DNA of 64,000 nucleotides, taken from assembly GCF_014610845.1 (NCBI RefSeq), contig NZ_JABTCG010000007.1:45997-109996 (forward strand). Direction: 5' to 3'. The notes below the pieces were generated by a model. That model saw only the letters and a list, made by a program, of their open reading frames with translations. It searched no databases and was not told the origin of the DNA. A program made the position numbers and the translations under genes. Positions 26,442-33,940 of the stretch are shown here, one piece after another (the first letter of the stretch is position 1; every line of letters begins with the position of its first letter). This DNA comes from Maribacter arenosus (lineage in GTDB: Bacteria > Bacteroidota > Bacteroidia > Flavobacteriales > Flavobacteriaceae).

Positions 26442-26669
26442 ATGAACGTGTTCTATCAACTTTTATACTATCTTCAAAAAAGGGGATTTGAAGTTTGCAG
26501 GCGTATCGCGGAAAGGATGGGTATTCGGGCCAGGGTGGTTAGAACATCGTTCATTTACCTTACATTCGTAACCTTGGGGTTTGGGTTTGCTTTATACCTA
26601 TTTTTGGCCTTTTGGTTGAAAATAAAGGATTTGGTGCATACCAAAAGGACCTCAGTTTTTGACCTCTAA
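26442..26669 (+). CDS. PspC domain protein
   Basis: The 75-residue membrane protein has an N-terminal GFEVCRRIAERMGIRARVVRTSFIYLTFVTLG pattern, which is the PspC fold (cytoplasmic helices leading into a transmembrane helix), and one or two hydrophobic segments (about residues 35-60). PspC domains are known from phage-shock responses, but many bacteria have stand-alone copies with unknown roles. It sits between DUF2851 (nine-base gap) and the potassium channel (two-base gap), and so is in the same operon. Confidence 0.8.
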   Translation: MNVFYQLLYYLQKRGFEVCRRIAERMGIRARVVRTSFIYLTFVTLGFGFALYLFLAFWLKIKDLVHTKRTSVFDL

Positions 26670-26671
26670 TT

Positions 26672-27676
26672 ATGATTCGACTTTTTCGTTCCAAAATGTA
26701 TTTGGCCATCAGTTTGATTGTGGTTGTTTTGGCAACTGGAATTATCGGATATAGGGTATTATCCAATTTATCATGGTTAGATGCCTTTTATATGACCGTT
26801 ATTACGGTTACCACAGTGGGTTTTTCCGAAGTTGGTCCATTAAGCGTTGAGGCAAAGATATTTACGGTGTTTTTAATAATTTCGAGTGTATTCATATTTG
26901 CATTCGCCATCTCGGTTGTAACGGAATATATCTTAAGTAGAAATTCCTTGGATGTCTTAAAAAAGAAAAAAGTAAAAACCATGATCAATAAGTTAACCAA
27001 CCATGTAATCATATGTGGTTTTGGACGAAACGGCAAACAGGCTGCCATAAGGTTGGAAGCCTATAAAAGACCTTTCGTTGTAGTGGAAAATGATAAGGAA
27101 GTTATCGAAAAATTTGGGGATACCATTCTATTTGTCGAAGGGGATGCCAATGAAGATGAAGTATTGTTGGAAGCTGGTATAAAGCAGGCAAAATATATTA
27201 TAACCACCTTGCCAGATGATGCGGCTAACCTCTTTGTGGTATTATCCGCAAGGCAAATGAACAAATCACTGAATATAATTAGCCGGGCCTCGCTGGTTAC
27301 CTCTCAGAAGAAGCTGAAATTGGCGGGAGCCAATCAAGTGATAATGCCCGATAAGATCGGCGGAGACCATATGGCTTCCCTAGTGGTCATGCCCGACCTG
27401 ATTTCTTTTATGGACGAATTGTCCTTGGAAGGAGAGCATACGACCAATCTAGAGGAAGTGGCCATTGAGGATTTTGCCGAAGAAGTAGAGCACAAATCGC
27501 TTCGAGATCTTGATTTAAGGCGGAAAACTGGGTGTACCATTATCGGTTATATCGCTCCTGACGGTAAATACACTATTAATCCGGAAGCCGATATGCAATT
27601 ACAACCCAAGAGTAAGGTCATCGTCCTGGGTAGGCCTGAGCAAATCCGTAAATTAAACGAAATGTTTCACATTTAA
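26672..27676 (+). CDS. potassium channel with TrkA-N/RCK domain
   Basis: The 334-residue protein has two transmembrane helices around a pore loop (LDAFYMTVITVTTVGFSEVGPLS), then a cytosolic RCK domain starting VIICGFGRNGKQAAIRLE (Rossmann GxGxxG-type) and a TrkA-C-like C-terminus (SKVIVLGRPEQIRKLNEMF). The selectivity filter is TVGFS rather than the canonical TVGYG, a variant seen in other bacterial two-helix channels. It would gate K+ flow in response to a nucleotide or ion bound by the RCK part. It follows pspC with a two-base gap and is closed by a strong terminator. Confidence 0.9.
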   Translation: MIRLFRSKMYLAISLIVVVLATGIIGYRVLSNLSWLDAFYMTVITVTTVGFSEVGPLSVEAKIFTVFLIISSVFIFAFAISVVTEYILSRNSLDVLKKKKVKTMINKLTNHVIICGFGRNGKQAAIRLEAYKRPFVVVENDKEVIEKFGDTILFVEGDANEDEVLLEAGIKQAKYIITTLPDDAANLFVVLSARQMNKSLNIISRASLVTSQKKLKLAGANQVIMPDKIGGDHMASLVVMPDLISFMDELSLEGEHTTNLEEVAIEDFAEEVEHKSLRDLDLRRKTGCTIIGYIAPDGKYTINPEADMQLQPKSKVIVLGRPEQIRKLNEMFHI

Positions 27677-27691
27677 TATTCTTTCTTTCTT

Positions 27692-27720
27692 CCCAATATT
27701 TGATTGGGTTGTTTTTTTTT
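27692..27720 (+). terminator. terminator of the DUF2851-pspC-channel operon
   Basis: CCCAAT and ATTGGG form a stem with a five-base loop followed by TTGTTTTTTTTT, 16 bases after the channel stop codon. Confidence 0.8.
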
Positions 27721-27779
27721 AGGATATTGTCGGTCATTTGGGCCTATTACCAACTAATATTAACCACTACATTTTTAAT

Positions 27780-29855
27780 ATGAAGAAGTATCTCCTTCCC
27801 TTTTTAATGCTCTTTGGCATTATGACATTTTCCCAAGATCTTGTGGTTACCGGTAAGGCCATTAATCCATCAGATGATATTAACGATGGGGCCATAGAAT
27901 TGGAAGTTGATGGAGGAACTGAACCGTATACCTATAAATGGAGCAATCAAGGTACTTCTTTACACTCTAAAATGGCCAGTGGCTTAGTAGAAGGAGTCCC
28001 ATATACGGTAACCGTAATCGATGCCAATGGACAATCGGAAACTAAGGTATTCACCGTAAAGACCCAATCTATTACCGAAGTTTTTAACGGAACTATGACC
28101 CCAGCTGTAAGTGCCTTGGGATCGGTTCTATTTTGGGATCCCTTTGCGGCCATAGGTATATATGACCCAGTCGCCTATGCCGATCAGAAAATGATACCTG
28201 TCCCAGATTGGTCACCTGATGTAAATGATAGATTCGTTTTAAAACAATGGTTGAAACCCAATGGGTCAAAAGTTAAAAAAGGAGACCAAATAGCCGTAAT
28301 TTCTAACAACAAGGGAACCGATGAAACCGTTTTGGCCTCTGCAACCGGCAAACTCCACTATTTGGTAGAGGAAGGAAAAGTAATTTACAATTCTGAGAAT
28401 CAAGAGCATGTAATAGAGCAGGGTGCCCATTATTTAGCGAGTATAAAATATGACGAACCTATGGTCATGACCCATCCCAATGGGGATCCCATTACCAAGG
28501 ACATTCCATTTATCGTAATGTGGCTGGTATTAGGGGCATTATTTTTTACCATTCGAATGGGCTTTATAAATATAAAAGGGTTTCGACATTCCATAGATTT
28601 GGCCAAGGGTAAATACGATGATCCTAACGCCCCCGGGCAAGTAACCCACTTTCAAGCTTTGGCCACAGCCGTTTCAGGCACAGTTGGTTTGGGCAATATT
28701 GCCGGAGTGGCAGTGGCGGTATCGCTTGGAGGGGCCGGAGCCACTTTTTGGATGATAGTCTGTGGTTTGTTAGGAATGTCCTCAAAATTTGTGGAGTGCA
28801 CACTTGGCGTTAAATACAGGGACATTCTTCCCGATGGAAGGGTTTTTGGAGGTCCGATGAATTATCTCCGTTATGGACTTGAGAAAAGAAATATGAAGGG
28901 ACTTGGCAAAGTACTTGCCGGGTTATTTGCGGTACTTGCTGTTGGCGCCTCCTTTGGCGGTGGAAATATGTTCCAGGCCAATCAATCATTTGAGCAATTG
29001 GCAGGGCAGTTTCCTGTACTGGCAGGTAACGGATTTTGGTTTGGGATTATCACGGCCATTCTCGTAGGCGTTGTCATAATTGGTGGTATTAGCAGTATTG
29101 CCAAGGTAACTGGTAAAATCGTTCCCATAATGGCATCGATTTATATCGTTGCGGCTTTAGTAGTGATCGGAATGAACATCGAGAATATTGGACCAGCTTT
29201 TTCTGCTATTTTTGAAGGTGCTTTCAATCCCGGAGCCCTTAAGGGAGGTATCATAGGGGTTCTGGTCATTGGCTTTCAAAGGGCGGCATTCTCCAATGAA
29301 GCCGGAGTTGGTTCCGCGGCAATTGCGCATAGCACGGCAAAGACCAATAATCCGCCATCTGAAGGCTTTGTTGCCCTACTCGAACCATTTATCGACACAG
29401 TAGTGGTATGTACCTTAACTGCCTTGGTGCTCATCTTTACTGGAATGCACGAAGTAGAGGGTATGGCAGGAGCGCAATTGACCTCCGACGCTTTTGCAAG
29501 TCAAATTTCTTGGTTTCCCTACGTTCTTGCCTTAGCTGTATTCTTGTTTGCATTTTCTACAATGATTTCCTGGTCGTATTATGGTATGCGCGCATGGACC
29601 TATCTATTTGGAAAAAGCAGAAAATCGGAAATGGTCTATAAAATGTTTTTCTTGGTTTTTGTTGTGGTAGGAGCATCAGTTAGTTTAGGGGCGGTATTGG
29701 ATTTTTCGGATATGATGATCTTAGCGATGTCATTTCCTAATATAATTGGTCTATATATCATGTCTGGTGAAGTAAAAACCGATTTGAACGAATATTGGAA
29801 GAAATTAAAAAACAACCAATTGTTCAAAAAACAAAAGTTGGCCAAACAAAATTAA
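27780..29855 (+). CDS. alanine:cation symporter with N-terminal extracytoplasmic extension
   Basis: The C-terminal 450 residues are a Na+/alanine (AGCS) symporter: VTHFQALATAVSGTVGLGNIAGVAVAVSLGGAGATFW, FVECTLGVKYRDI, GGPMNYLRYG, FQRAAFSNEAGVGSAAIAHS. The N-terminus is unusual: a signal peptide (residues 1-18), an SprB/PKD-like beta domain (20-95, GGTEPYTYKWSNQGTS, TVTVIDANGQ), a helix-prone segment (about 100-150), and a barrel-sandwich (lipoyl/biotinyl-like) module (155-223, LKPNGSKVKKGDQIAVISNNKG, ASATGKLHYLVEEGKVI) without an obvious modified lysine. The start is the ATG giving MKKYLLPFLMLFG; the upstream 14 codons of open frame are not signal-like. The substrate is inferred as alanine or glycine with Na+. 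Confidence 0.88.
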   Translation: MKKYLLPFLMLFGIMTFSQDLVVTGKAINPSDDINDGAIELEVDGGTEPYTYKWSNQGTSLHSKMASGLVEGVPYTVTVIDANGQSETKVFTVKTQSITEVFNGTMTPAVSALGSVLFWDPFAAIGIYDPVAYADQKMIPVPDWSPDVNDRFVLKQWLKPNGSKVKKGDQIAVISNNKGTDETVLASATGKLHYLVEEGKVIYNSENQEHVIEQGAHYLASIKYDEPMVMTHPNGDPITKDIPFIVMWLVLGALFFTIRMGFINIKGFRHSIDLAKGKYDDPNAPGQVTHFQALATAVSGTVGLGNIAGVAVAVSLGGAGATFWMIVCGLLGMSSKFVECTLGVKYRDILPDGRVFGGPMNYLRYGLEKRNMKGLGKVLAGLFAVLAVGASFGGGNMFQANQSFEQLAGQFPVLAGNGFWFGIITAILVGVVIIGGISSIAKVTGKIVPIMASIYIVAALVVIGMNIENIGPAFSAIFEGAFNPGALKGGIIGVLVIGFQRAAFSNEAGVGSAAIAHSTAKTNNPPSEGFVALLEPFIDTVVVCTLTALVLIFTGMHEVEGMAGAQLTSDAFASQISWFPYVLALAVFLFAFSTMISWSYYGMRAWTYLFGKSRKSEMVYKMFFLVFVVVGASVSLGAVLDFSDMMILAMSFPNIIGLYIMSGEVKTDLNEYWKKLKNNQLFKKQKLAKQN

Positions 29856-29872
29856 TTCCATCGGTTGGTTTA

Positions 29873-30763
29873 ATGATGAAAAATTTAAAATCCCACTTTA
29901 AGTTTTCTAAACAGGAGCGTAGTGGGATTTTCTTTTTGCTTTTTATCATTATTGGATTACAAACGGTATTTTATGTGGTGAAATCCACTTCGACCAGCCT
30001 AGAAGGAAGGCTATCGATAGATAAAGAAATCCAAGCAAGGATAGATTCACTAAGACAAGGAAGGTCTAAACACGATTCAATACCATTATTTCCCTTCAAC
30101 CCTAATTATATTACTGATTATAAAGGATATGCCTTGGGAATGTCTTTGGAAGAAATCGATAGGTTGCATGCCTATCGAAAAAAAAATTTATTTGTAAACA
30201 GTCCAGAGGAATTTCAGAAAGTAACCCAAGTATCAGACTCATTCCTGAACCATATCTCGCCTTATTTCAAATTTCCTAATTGGGTCAAAAATAAATCTCC
30301 GGATAGGTCCAGGTCCCAAGCTCTTGAATCTGACGATTATCCTCGTAAAAAAGGGGAATCGAATCAAATCAAGGATCTTAATAAAGCAACAGCGAATGAA
30401 TTAAGGTCGATTTACGGTATCGGGGATAAATTATCAATGAGAATCATAAAATTCAGGGACCGGTTAGGGGGTTTTTTGGTAGACGATCAATTGTACGATG
30501 TATATGGCTTGGAACCCGAAGTGGTTCAGAGAACCCTTGAAAAGTTCAAAGTGATGAACCCGCCACAGATTGAGAAGATAAACATTAATACGGCTTCGGA
30601 ATTAGAGATATCCAAACTGATTTATATATCGAATACTTTGGCAACAAAAATTGTGGATTATAGGAAAAACAACGGAGCTTTCACCTCCTTTGGCGAATTA
30701 AATGAAATTGAAGGTTTCCCAGCATCGAAGATCGATAGAATTAAATTATATTTGGCCCTATAA
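29873..30763 (+). CDS. membrane-anchored helix-hairpin-helix (ComEA-like) protein
   Basis: The protein (296 residues from the first of two adjacent ATGs) has a short cytoplasmic start (KSHFKFSKQERSG), a transmembrane helix (about residues 21-38, IFFLLFIIIGLQTVFYVV) and a C-terminal part with helix-hairpin-helix units: FPFNPNYITDYKGYALGMS, DLNKATANELRSIYGIGDKLSMRIIKFR, and INTASELEISKLIYISNTLATKIVDYR...GAFTSFGELNEIEGFPASKIDRIK. HhH units contact DNA backbone; in ComEA they bind incoming DNA during competence. A role at the cell surface with DNA is inferred. The frame is open further upstream, into the symporter gene, but the ATGs after its stop are preferred. A terminator-like hairpin lies inside its first codons. 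Confidence 0.85.
   Translation: MMKNLKSHFKFSKQERSGIFFLLFIIIGLQTVFYVVKSTSTSLEGRLSIDKEIQARIDSLRQGRSKHDSIPLFPFNPNYITDYKGYALGMSLEEIDRLHAYRKKNLFVNSPEEFQKVTQVSDSFLNHISPYFKFPNWVKNKSPDRSRSQALESDDYPRKKGESNQIKDLNKATANELRSIYGIGDKLSMRIIKFRDRLGGFLVDDQLYDVYGLEPEVVQRTLEKFKVMNPPQIEKININTASELEISKLIYISNTLATKIVDYRKNNGAFTSFGELNEIEGFPASKIDRIKLYLAL
29887..29931 (+). terminator. terminator-like hairpin inside the start of the HhH gene
   Basis: AAAATCCCACT and AGTGGGATTTT are perfect 11-base inverted repeats 23 bases apart, followed by CTTTTTGCTTTTTATC. They lie inside codons 5 to 20 of the HhH gene, 31 bases after the symporter stop codon. This is probably the symporter terminator embedded in the next gene's coding sequence, or an attenuator controlling read-through. 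Confidence 0.6.
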
Positions 30764-30775
30764 AAAATTGCTCGA

Positions 30776-31930
30776 ATGTTTAAAGATACGATGTGTTTTG
30801 ATTACTCAGAAACCCAAGAGCATGTTGCTTCGGCTGCCAAGAAGTTTGCGGAACAACATATTCGGCCCCATATTATGGAATGGGATGAAGCCCAATTTTT
30901 CCCGGTTGATCTTTTTAAAAAAGCCGGCGAAATGGGATTTATGGGTATTTTGGTCCCAGAGGAATATGGAGGCTCTGGTCTAGGATACCACGAGTATATT
31001 GCCATTTTAGAGGAAATCTCCAAGGTAGACCCATCTATTGGGTTATCGATAGCAGCCCACAATTCACTATGCACTAATCATATTTTGACTTTTGGCAATA
31101 AAACCCAAAAGGAACGATGGATTCCAAAATTGGCGACTGGTGAGTGGATCGGTGCCTGGGGATTGACCGAGCATAATACCGGATCTGACGCTGGGGGTAT
31201 GAGTACTACAGCAGTACAGGAGGGTAATGAATGGGTTTTGAATGGCGCTAAAAATTTTATAACCCATGGCATCAGCGGGGATATATCCGTAGTAATTGCC
31301 AGAACTGGGGAAAAGGGTGATAGCCACGGAATGACTGCCTTTGTCATTGAAAAAGGTACTCAAGGTTTTTCCAGTGGTAAGAAGGAGAATAAATTAGGCA
31401 TGCGAGCTAGTGAAACAGCAGAACTGATATTCAATAATTGTAGAATTCCAGATGCCAATAGACTGGGCGATGTAGGCGATGGTTTCATTCAAAGTATGAA
31501 GGTGTTGGATGGAGGTAGGGTATCTATAGGCGCATTGTCTTTAGGTATTTCAAAGGGAGCCTATGAGGCGGCATTACAATATTCAAAGGAAAGGGTACAG
31601 TTTGGTAAACCCATAAACCAATTTCAAGCTATATCTTTTAAATTGGCCGATATGGCAACAGAGATCGAGGCATCCGAGTTGCTACTGCATAAAGCTGCAT
31701 TTCTTAAGAATGAAGGTCGAAAAATGACTAAATTAAGTGCGATGTCCAAAATGTATGCTTCCGAGGTTTGTGTTAAAATTGCCAACGAGGCCGTTCAGGT
31801 ACATGGTGGTTATGGTTACACCAAGGACTTCCCAGTTGAGAAGTTTTACAGAGATGCCAAACTTTGCACCATTGGGGAAGGTACTACCGAAATCCAAAAA
31901 GTGGTCATCTCAAAAAATATTTTAAAATAG
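30776..31930 (+). CDS. acyl-CoA dehydrogenase
   Basis: This FAD enzyme introduces a trans-2 double bond into acyl-CoA. It has 384 residues in the usual three-domain layout: N-terminal helices (FAEQHIRPHIMEWDE), the middle beta domain with GAWGLTEHNTGSDAGGM and GAKNFITHG, and C-terminal helices with RVQFGKPINQFQAI and VQVHGGYGYTKDFPVEKFYRDA. The catalytic Glu lies in IGEGTTEIQ, as in medium/short-chain enzymes. The chain-length preference is not clear; the short-chain/butyryl type is most likely. It begins 12 bases after the HhH gene, so co-transcription is possible. rpsU follows from its own promoter. Confidence 0.94.
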   Translation: MFKDTMCFDYSETQEHVASAAKKFAEQHIRPHIMEWDEAQFFPVDLFKKAGEMGFMGILVPEEYGGSGLGYHEYIAILEEISKVDPSIGLSIAAHNSLCTNHILTFGNKTQKERWIPKLATGEWIGAWGLTEHNTGSDAGGMSTTAVQEGNEWVLNGAKNFITHGISGDISVVIARTGEKGDSHGMTAFVIEKGTQGFSSGKKENKLGMRASETAELIFNNCRIPDANRLGDVGDGFIQSMKVLDGGRVSIGALSLGISKGAYEAALQYSKERVQFGKPINQFQAISFKLADMATEIEASELLLHKAAFLKNEGRKMTKLSAMSKMYASEVCVKIANEAVQVHGGYGYTKDFPVEKFYRDAKLCTIGEGTTEIQKVVISKNILK

Positions 31931-31956
31931 TTGCCCGCTATTCCATTAATTCATTT

Positions 31957-31964
31957 TATATTTG
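31957..31964 (+). promoter_or_regulatory. promoter -7 element (TATATTTG) for rpsU
   Basis: TATATTTG followed by CACCCC lies 35 bases before the rpsU ATG and starts a leader that carries the SD. The -33 side has TTG at a slightly long spacing. Confidence 0.6.
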
Positions 31965-31982
31965 CACCCCTAATCATAAAAG

Positions 31983-31992
31983 AAAGGAGGTT
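31983..31992 (+). promoter_or_regulatory. very strong Shine-Dalgarno sequence of rpsU
   Basis: AAAGGAGGTT is fully complementary to the 3' end of 16S rRNA and sits nine bases (from GGAGG) before the ATG. Such sequences are almost absent from the other genes of this window. In Flavobacterium johnsoniae the rpsU SD allows ribosomes lacking bS21, whose anti-SD is free, to make bS21 preferentially; the same autoregulation is inferred here. Confidence 0.9.
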
Positions 31993-31999
31993 GTAGCCC

Positions 32000-32194
32000 A
32001 TGTTAATAATACCGATAAAAGAAGGAGAAAACATAGACAGAGCTTTAAAACGTTTTAAACGAAAGTTCGATAAGACAGGCACCATGCGTCAATTGCGTAA
32101 ACGTCAGCAATTCACGAAACCTTCCGTTCAAAGGCGAGCTCAAATACAAAAAGCACAATACATTCAAGGTTTAAGGGATCAAGAAGAAATCTAA
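32000..32194 (+). CDS. rpsU: small ribosomal subunit protein bS21
   Basis: The 64-residue basic protein begins MLIIPIKEGENIDRALKRFK and continues with RKFDKTGTMRQLRKRQQFTK, the standard bS21 sequence. It binds near the 16S rRNA 3' end; in Bacteroidota bS21 helps hide the anti-SD, which explains the general lack of SD use. It is a one-gene unit with its own promoter, strong SD and terminator. Established work in Flavobacterium johnsoniae supports the autoregulatory reading. Confidence 0.97.
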   Translation: MLIIPIKEGENIDRALKRFKRKFDKTGTMRQLRKRQQFTKPSVQRRAQIQKAQYIQGLRDQEEI

Positions 32195-32224
32195 GACCTT
32201 ATATGGCAGTGTACAATTATTGAT

Positions 32225-32254
32225 AAAAATCCCATCGAAAGATGGGATTTTTTT
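32225..32254 (+). terminator. terminator of rpsU
   Basis: AAAAATCCCATC-GAAA-GATGGGATTTTTTT: a nine-base GC-containing stem extended by A/T pairs, with a GNRA-type loop and a long T run, 30 bases after the rpsU stop codon. Confidence 0.9.
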
Positions 32255-32274
32255 ATTTTAACTAATTGCTTTGC

Positions 32275-32282
32275 TAACTTTG
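32275..32282 (+). promoter_or_regulatory. promoter -7 element (TAACTTTG) for the Xer recombinase
   Basis: TAACTTTG matches TAnnTTTG and ends four bases before the recombinase ATG, implying an almost leaderless transcript. Sequence upstream is T-rich (the rpsU terminator tail). Confidence 0.5.
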
Positions 32283-32286
32283 TGGT

Positions 32287-33189
32287 ATGTCGATACCCAA
32301 GTTTATTTCTTATTTACGTCTGGAAAAGAATTACTCGGAACATACCTTAAAAGCATATGGGAACGATATTCAATCGTTTGTTGATTTTTGTTCCGTTGAT
32401 TATGGTTTTGAAGATATCGATAAGGTTGAATATTCAATAATAAGAAGTTGGATAGTTGCCCTAGTAAATACTCGGATATCGAATAGGTCCATAAATAGAA
32501 AAATAGCTTCCTTGAAGGCCTATTATAAGTTTCTACAACAAATAGGCAGGATTAAAGTTAATCCCCTTGCTAAACATAAAGCCCTAAAAACATCGAAAAA
32601 AATCGAAGTGCCATTTTCAGAGGAAGAGATGCAACGTGTATTATCACAAATACCTTTTGCCGATGATTTTGAAGGAAGGCGCGATAAGTTGATTATCGAA
32701 TTGCTCTATACAACAGGGATAAGAAGATCGGAATTGATCAATCTCAAAATGGGCGATGTTAAACTTGCCGAAAGATCAATTAAGGTATTGGGTAAACGAA
32801 ACAAGGAACGTATAGTACCATTGCTGCTGCCTACGGTTGAACTGTTCATGTCCTATTTGCCGTGCCGAAATCGATTGGAATGCATAAGGGACAAGGAGTT
32901 CATTTTTCTTACCGGTTCTGGCAATAAAATATACGAAACCCTTGTTTATAGAATTATAAATGGGTATTTTAGTATGGTATCCTCCAAGGTCAAAAGAAGC
33001 CCTCATATATTGAGACATACCTTTGCAACCCATTTACTCAACAAGGGGGCGGATTTAAATTCAGTAAAAGAGTTGCTGGGCCATTCAAGTCTAGCTTCGA
33101 CACAAGTTTATACACACAATAGTATTGCTGAACTTAAAAAAATACATACATCGGCCCACCCAAGGGGTAAAAAATCGCAAGGGCCATAA
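32287..33189 (+). CDS. Xer-type tyrosine recombinase
   Basis: The 300-residue protein has an N-terminal SAM-like core-binding domain (residues 1-95) and a C-terminal catalytic domain with R146 (TGIRRSEL), K170 (LGKRNKER), H240/R243 (HILRHTFATH), H266 (LLGHSS) and the nucleophile Y275 (VYTHNS). Length and motifs match XerC/XerD, which resolve chromosome dimers at dif. No phage or integron genes are near, so a housekeeping role is most likely. Which of XerC or XerD it corresponds to cannot be decided here. It is followed by hpf 28 bases downstream. Confidence 0.92.
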   Translation: MSIPKFISYLRLEKNYSEHTLKAYGNDIQSFVDFCSVDYGFEDIDKVEYSIIRSWIVALVNTRISNRSINRKIASLKAYYKFLQQIGRIKVNPLAKHKALKTSKKIEVPFSEEEMQRVLSQIPFADDFEGRRDKLIIELLYTTGIRRSELINLKMGDVKLAERSIKVLGKRNKERIVPLLLPTVELFMSYLPCRNRLECIRDKEFIFLTGSGNKIYETLVYRIINGYFSMVSSKVKRSPHILRHTFATHLLNKGADLNSVKELLGHSSLASTQVYTHNSIAELKKIHTSAHPRGKKSQGP

Positions 33190-33217
33190 AATCGTTTAAC
33201 ATTTTAAATTTTAGCCT

Positions 33218-33520
33218 ATGAAAGTAAATGCGCAATCAGTTAATTTCAATGCAGACCGAAAGTTGTTGGATTTTGTCCAGAATCGCTTGGATAAATTAGA
33301 AACTTTCTATGATAAAGTTATAAGTGCGGATATTTATTTGAAAGTTGAGAATACCAGCTCAAAAGAAAATAAGATTGTGGATATTAGACTAAATGTACCC
33401 AAGGATAGATTCATTGTCAGAAAGCAATGTAAATCTTTTGAGGAAGCAATCGATTCGGCCTGTAGTTCCTTGGAAAGGAAACTCAAAAAAATAAAGGAAA
33501 TGCAACGCGAAAAGGTGTAA
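33218..33520 (+). CDS. hpf: ribosome hibernation promoting factor (HPF/YfiA family, short form)
   Basis: This 100-residue protein begins MKVNAQSVNFNADRKLLDFV and contains ISADIYLKVEN and the basic helix KQCKSFEEAIDSACSSLERKLKKIKE. This is the short HPF/RaiA domain that binds the 30S decoding centre in stationary phase. It has no C-terminal dimerisation domain as in long HPF, so it would act as a short-form factor. It precedes the tRNA-tuf operon. The terminator and the next promoter overlap just after it. Confidence 0.9.
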   Translation: MKVNAQSVNFNADRKLLDFVQNRLDKLETFYDKVISADIYLKVENTSSKENKIVDIRLNVPKDRFIVRKQCKSFEEAIDSACSSLERKLKKIKEMQREKV

Positions 33521-33541
33521 TGAAAATTTTCCCAAATTTAT

Positions 33542-33571
33542 TTTGTTTAAACAAATAAATATATACATTTG
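33542..33571 (+). promoter_or_regulatory. promoter of the tRNA-tuf operon (TTTG-18-TACATTTG)
   Basis: TTTG (33542-33545), an 18-base spacer and TACATTTG (33564-33571) form one of the best promoters of the window, 50 bases before tRNA-Thr. It lies immediately upstream of a terminator hairpin. Confidence 0.8.
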
Positions 33572-33572
33572 C

Positions 33573-33600
33573 AGTCCGTTAGAAATAGCGGACTTTTTTA
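33573..33600 (+). terminator. terminator hairpin overlapping the tRNA operon start
   Basis: AGTCCGTTA-GAAA-TAGCGGACT (nine-base stem with one G-U pair, GNRA loop) followed by TTTTTTA. It should end hpf transcripts. The tRNA promoter is only one base upstream, so new tRNA transcripts start in or at the hairpin. Confidence 0.75.
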
Positions 33601-33621
33601 TGCGTAAAAAAGTGTTGATAG

Positions 33622-33695
33622 GCCGATGTAGCTCAGCTGGCTAGAGCAGCTGATTTGTAATCAGCAGGTCGTGGGTTCGAGTCCCTCTATCGGCT
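33622..33695 (+). tRNA. tRNA-Thr (anticodon TGT)
   Basis: Complete cloverleaf: acceptor GCCGATG/TATCGGC, D arm with AGCTCAGCTGGCTAGAGC, anticodon stem-loop CTGATTTGTAATCAG (anticodon TGT), T arm GTGGGTTCGAGTCCC. It is the first RNA of the operon. CCA is not encoded. Confidence 0.97.
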
Positions 33696-33719
33696 CAAAA
33701 GTTCTTTAAAAAAAGTATC

Positions 33720-33801
<82 letters not shown>

Positions 33802-33940
33802 CTAAAGTGTGTGGAATGCAGATGCTCCCGGAACGTCGGGGCTGCTCTTCCCATCATGATTGGAAATAGCAAATTCCATAAAACTAATGCCAGCAAACTG
33901 GGATTGGGATGTGGAGGTCGAAAATTGGAATATAAAAAAT

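Noticed and set aside
32287..33189. Tyrosine recombinase as sign of a prophage or integrative element next to tRNA genes
   Set aside because: Sequence and length match a chromosomal Xer protein, it lies between rpsU and hpf, and no phage, relaxase or attachment-site duplication of the tRNA ends was seen.
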